A DNA stretch of 64,000 nucleotides from Vallitalea pronyensis (GTDB lineage: Bacteria > Bacillota > Clostridia > Lachnospirales > Vallitaleaceae): positions 3,367,001-3,431,000 of the forward strand of contig NZ_CP058649.1 of NCBI RefSeq assembly GCF_018141445.1, read 5' to 3'. Numbering within the stretch: position 1 is the stretch's first letter; each line of letters begins with the position of its first letter. Of this stretch, positions 63,910-64,000 are shown in pieces. The notes beneath the pieces were generated by a model. It saw only the letters and a list, made by a program, of their open reading frames with translations. It was not told the origin of the DNA and did no database searches. The translations under genes were made by a program, and so were the position numbers.

Positions 63910-63999
63910 TTAGTTTTCTTTGGTAGATAGCAAAGTTTGCATGAGGGCAAAGAAATGTTGAGGCTCACCGGTACTAAAATATTCATACCAAGATTCCAG
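63910..63999 (-). CDS. C-terminal fragment of an unidentified protein (partial)
   Basis: An open frame enters from the right edge on the minus strand and ends at a TAA at 63910-63912. The visible 29 residues begin LESWYEYFSTGEPQHFFALM and end LLSTKEN. They are consistent with a real gene end because a minus-strand terminator lies 72 nt downstream. The fragment is too short to assign a family. Confidence 0.5.
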   Translation of the reverse strand: MESWYEYFSTGEPQHFFALMQTLLSTKEN

Positions 64000-64000
64000 T

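Noticed and set aside
1..64000. CRISPR array, tRNA or rRNA genes
   Set aside because: A read-through found no regularly spaced repeats, no tRNA cloverleaf-like clusters and no rRNA-like sequence.

Overview
The window looks like the chromosome of a low-GC, anaerobic, Gram-positive bacterium of the class Clostridia. The support is AT-rich DNA, strong AGGAGG-type ribosome binding sites, TTGACA-17-TATAAT promoters, S-layer-homology (SLH) surface proteins, Cys-type sulfatases (maturable without oxygen), a ferredoxin/TrxB-like flavoprotein, thiH-type (radical SAM) thiamine synthesis and a TPP riboswitch. A marine or sediment Lachnospirales/Vallitalea-like genome would fit, but that is a guess. No rRNA, tRNA, CRISPR array or insertion sequence was seen.

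Layout. 0-9 kb: sugar-acid and regulatory genes (UxaA-type dehydratase, Gfo/Idh/MocA oxidoreductase with a divergent AraC regulator, a Tam-like methyltransferase, a secreted protein of possible caspase-like fold), then an orphan tyrosine recombinase, a Crp/Fnr regulator and a 37-codon remnant of a WYL/YafY-type regulator. 9.3-14 kb: an MtmB-family monomethylamine methyltransferase homologue with Leu at the pyrrolysine position, a xanthine/uracil-type permease, and a split permease whose second half carries a ferredoxin tail. 14-22 kb: MATE pump, glutathione synthesis (gshF), GNAT, NUDIX, a C_GCAxxG_C_C protein and a glnS flanked by 93-bp direct repeats. 22-32 kb: type IIA topoisomerase pair (parE/parC-like), a MalY/PatB lyase, TetR plus aldehyde dehydrogenase, a YcaQ/AlkZ-type glycosylase and a methyltransferase. 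32.9-38.5 kb: TPP riboswitch with thiSFGH, then pyrR-uraA. 38.7-45 kb: AraC regulator, two sulfatases and an SLH-anchored GH18 enzyme, suggesting use of a sulfated or amino-sugar glycan. 45.2-47.5 kb: an aspartate carbamoyltransferase/dihydroorotase pair with many substituted active-site residues. 47.7-50.5 kb: csoR-copA copper export with a clear operator. 50.6-58.3 kb: AraC-GGDEF fusion, an unannotated 50-aa ORF, two more split-permease pairs (one beside a TrxB-like flavoprotein, one behind an arsR), and an SLH protein. 58.4-64 kb: PadR/hydrolase, AraC fused to two GyrI-like domains, TetR/membrane protein/flavodoxin, and the tail of a minus-strand gene.

The most unusual content is the altered pyrB-pyrC pair, the pyrrolysine-free MtmB homologue next to a permease, the three paralogous split permeases within 44 kb, and the duplicated 3' gene end that brackets glnS. 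Family assignments come from reading motifs by eye. Comparisons with reference proteins are from memory and need alignment.
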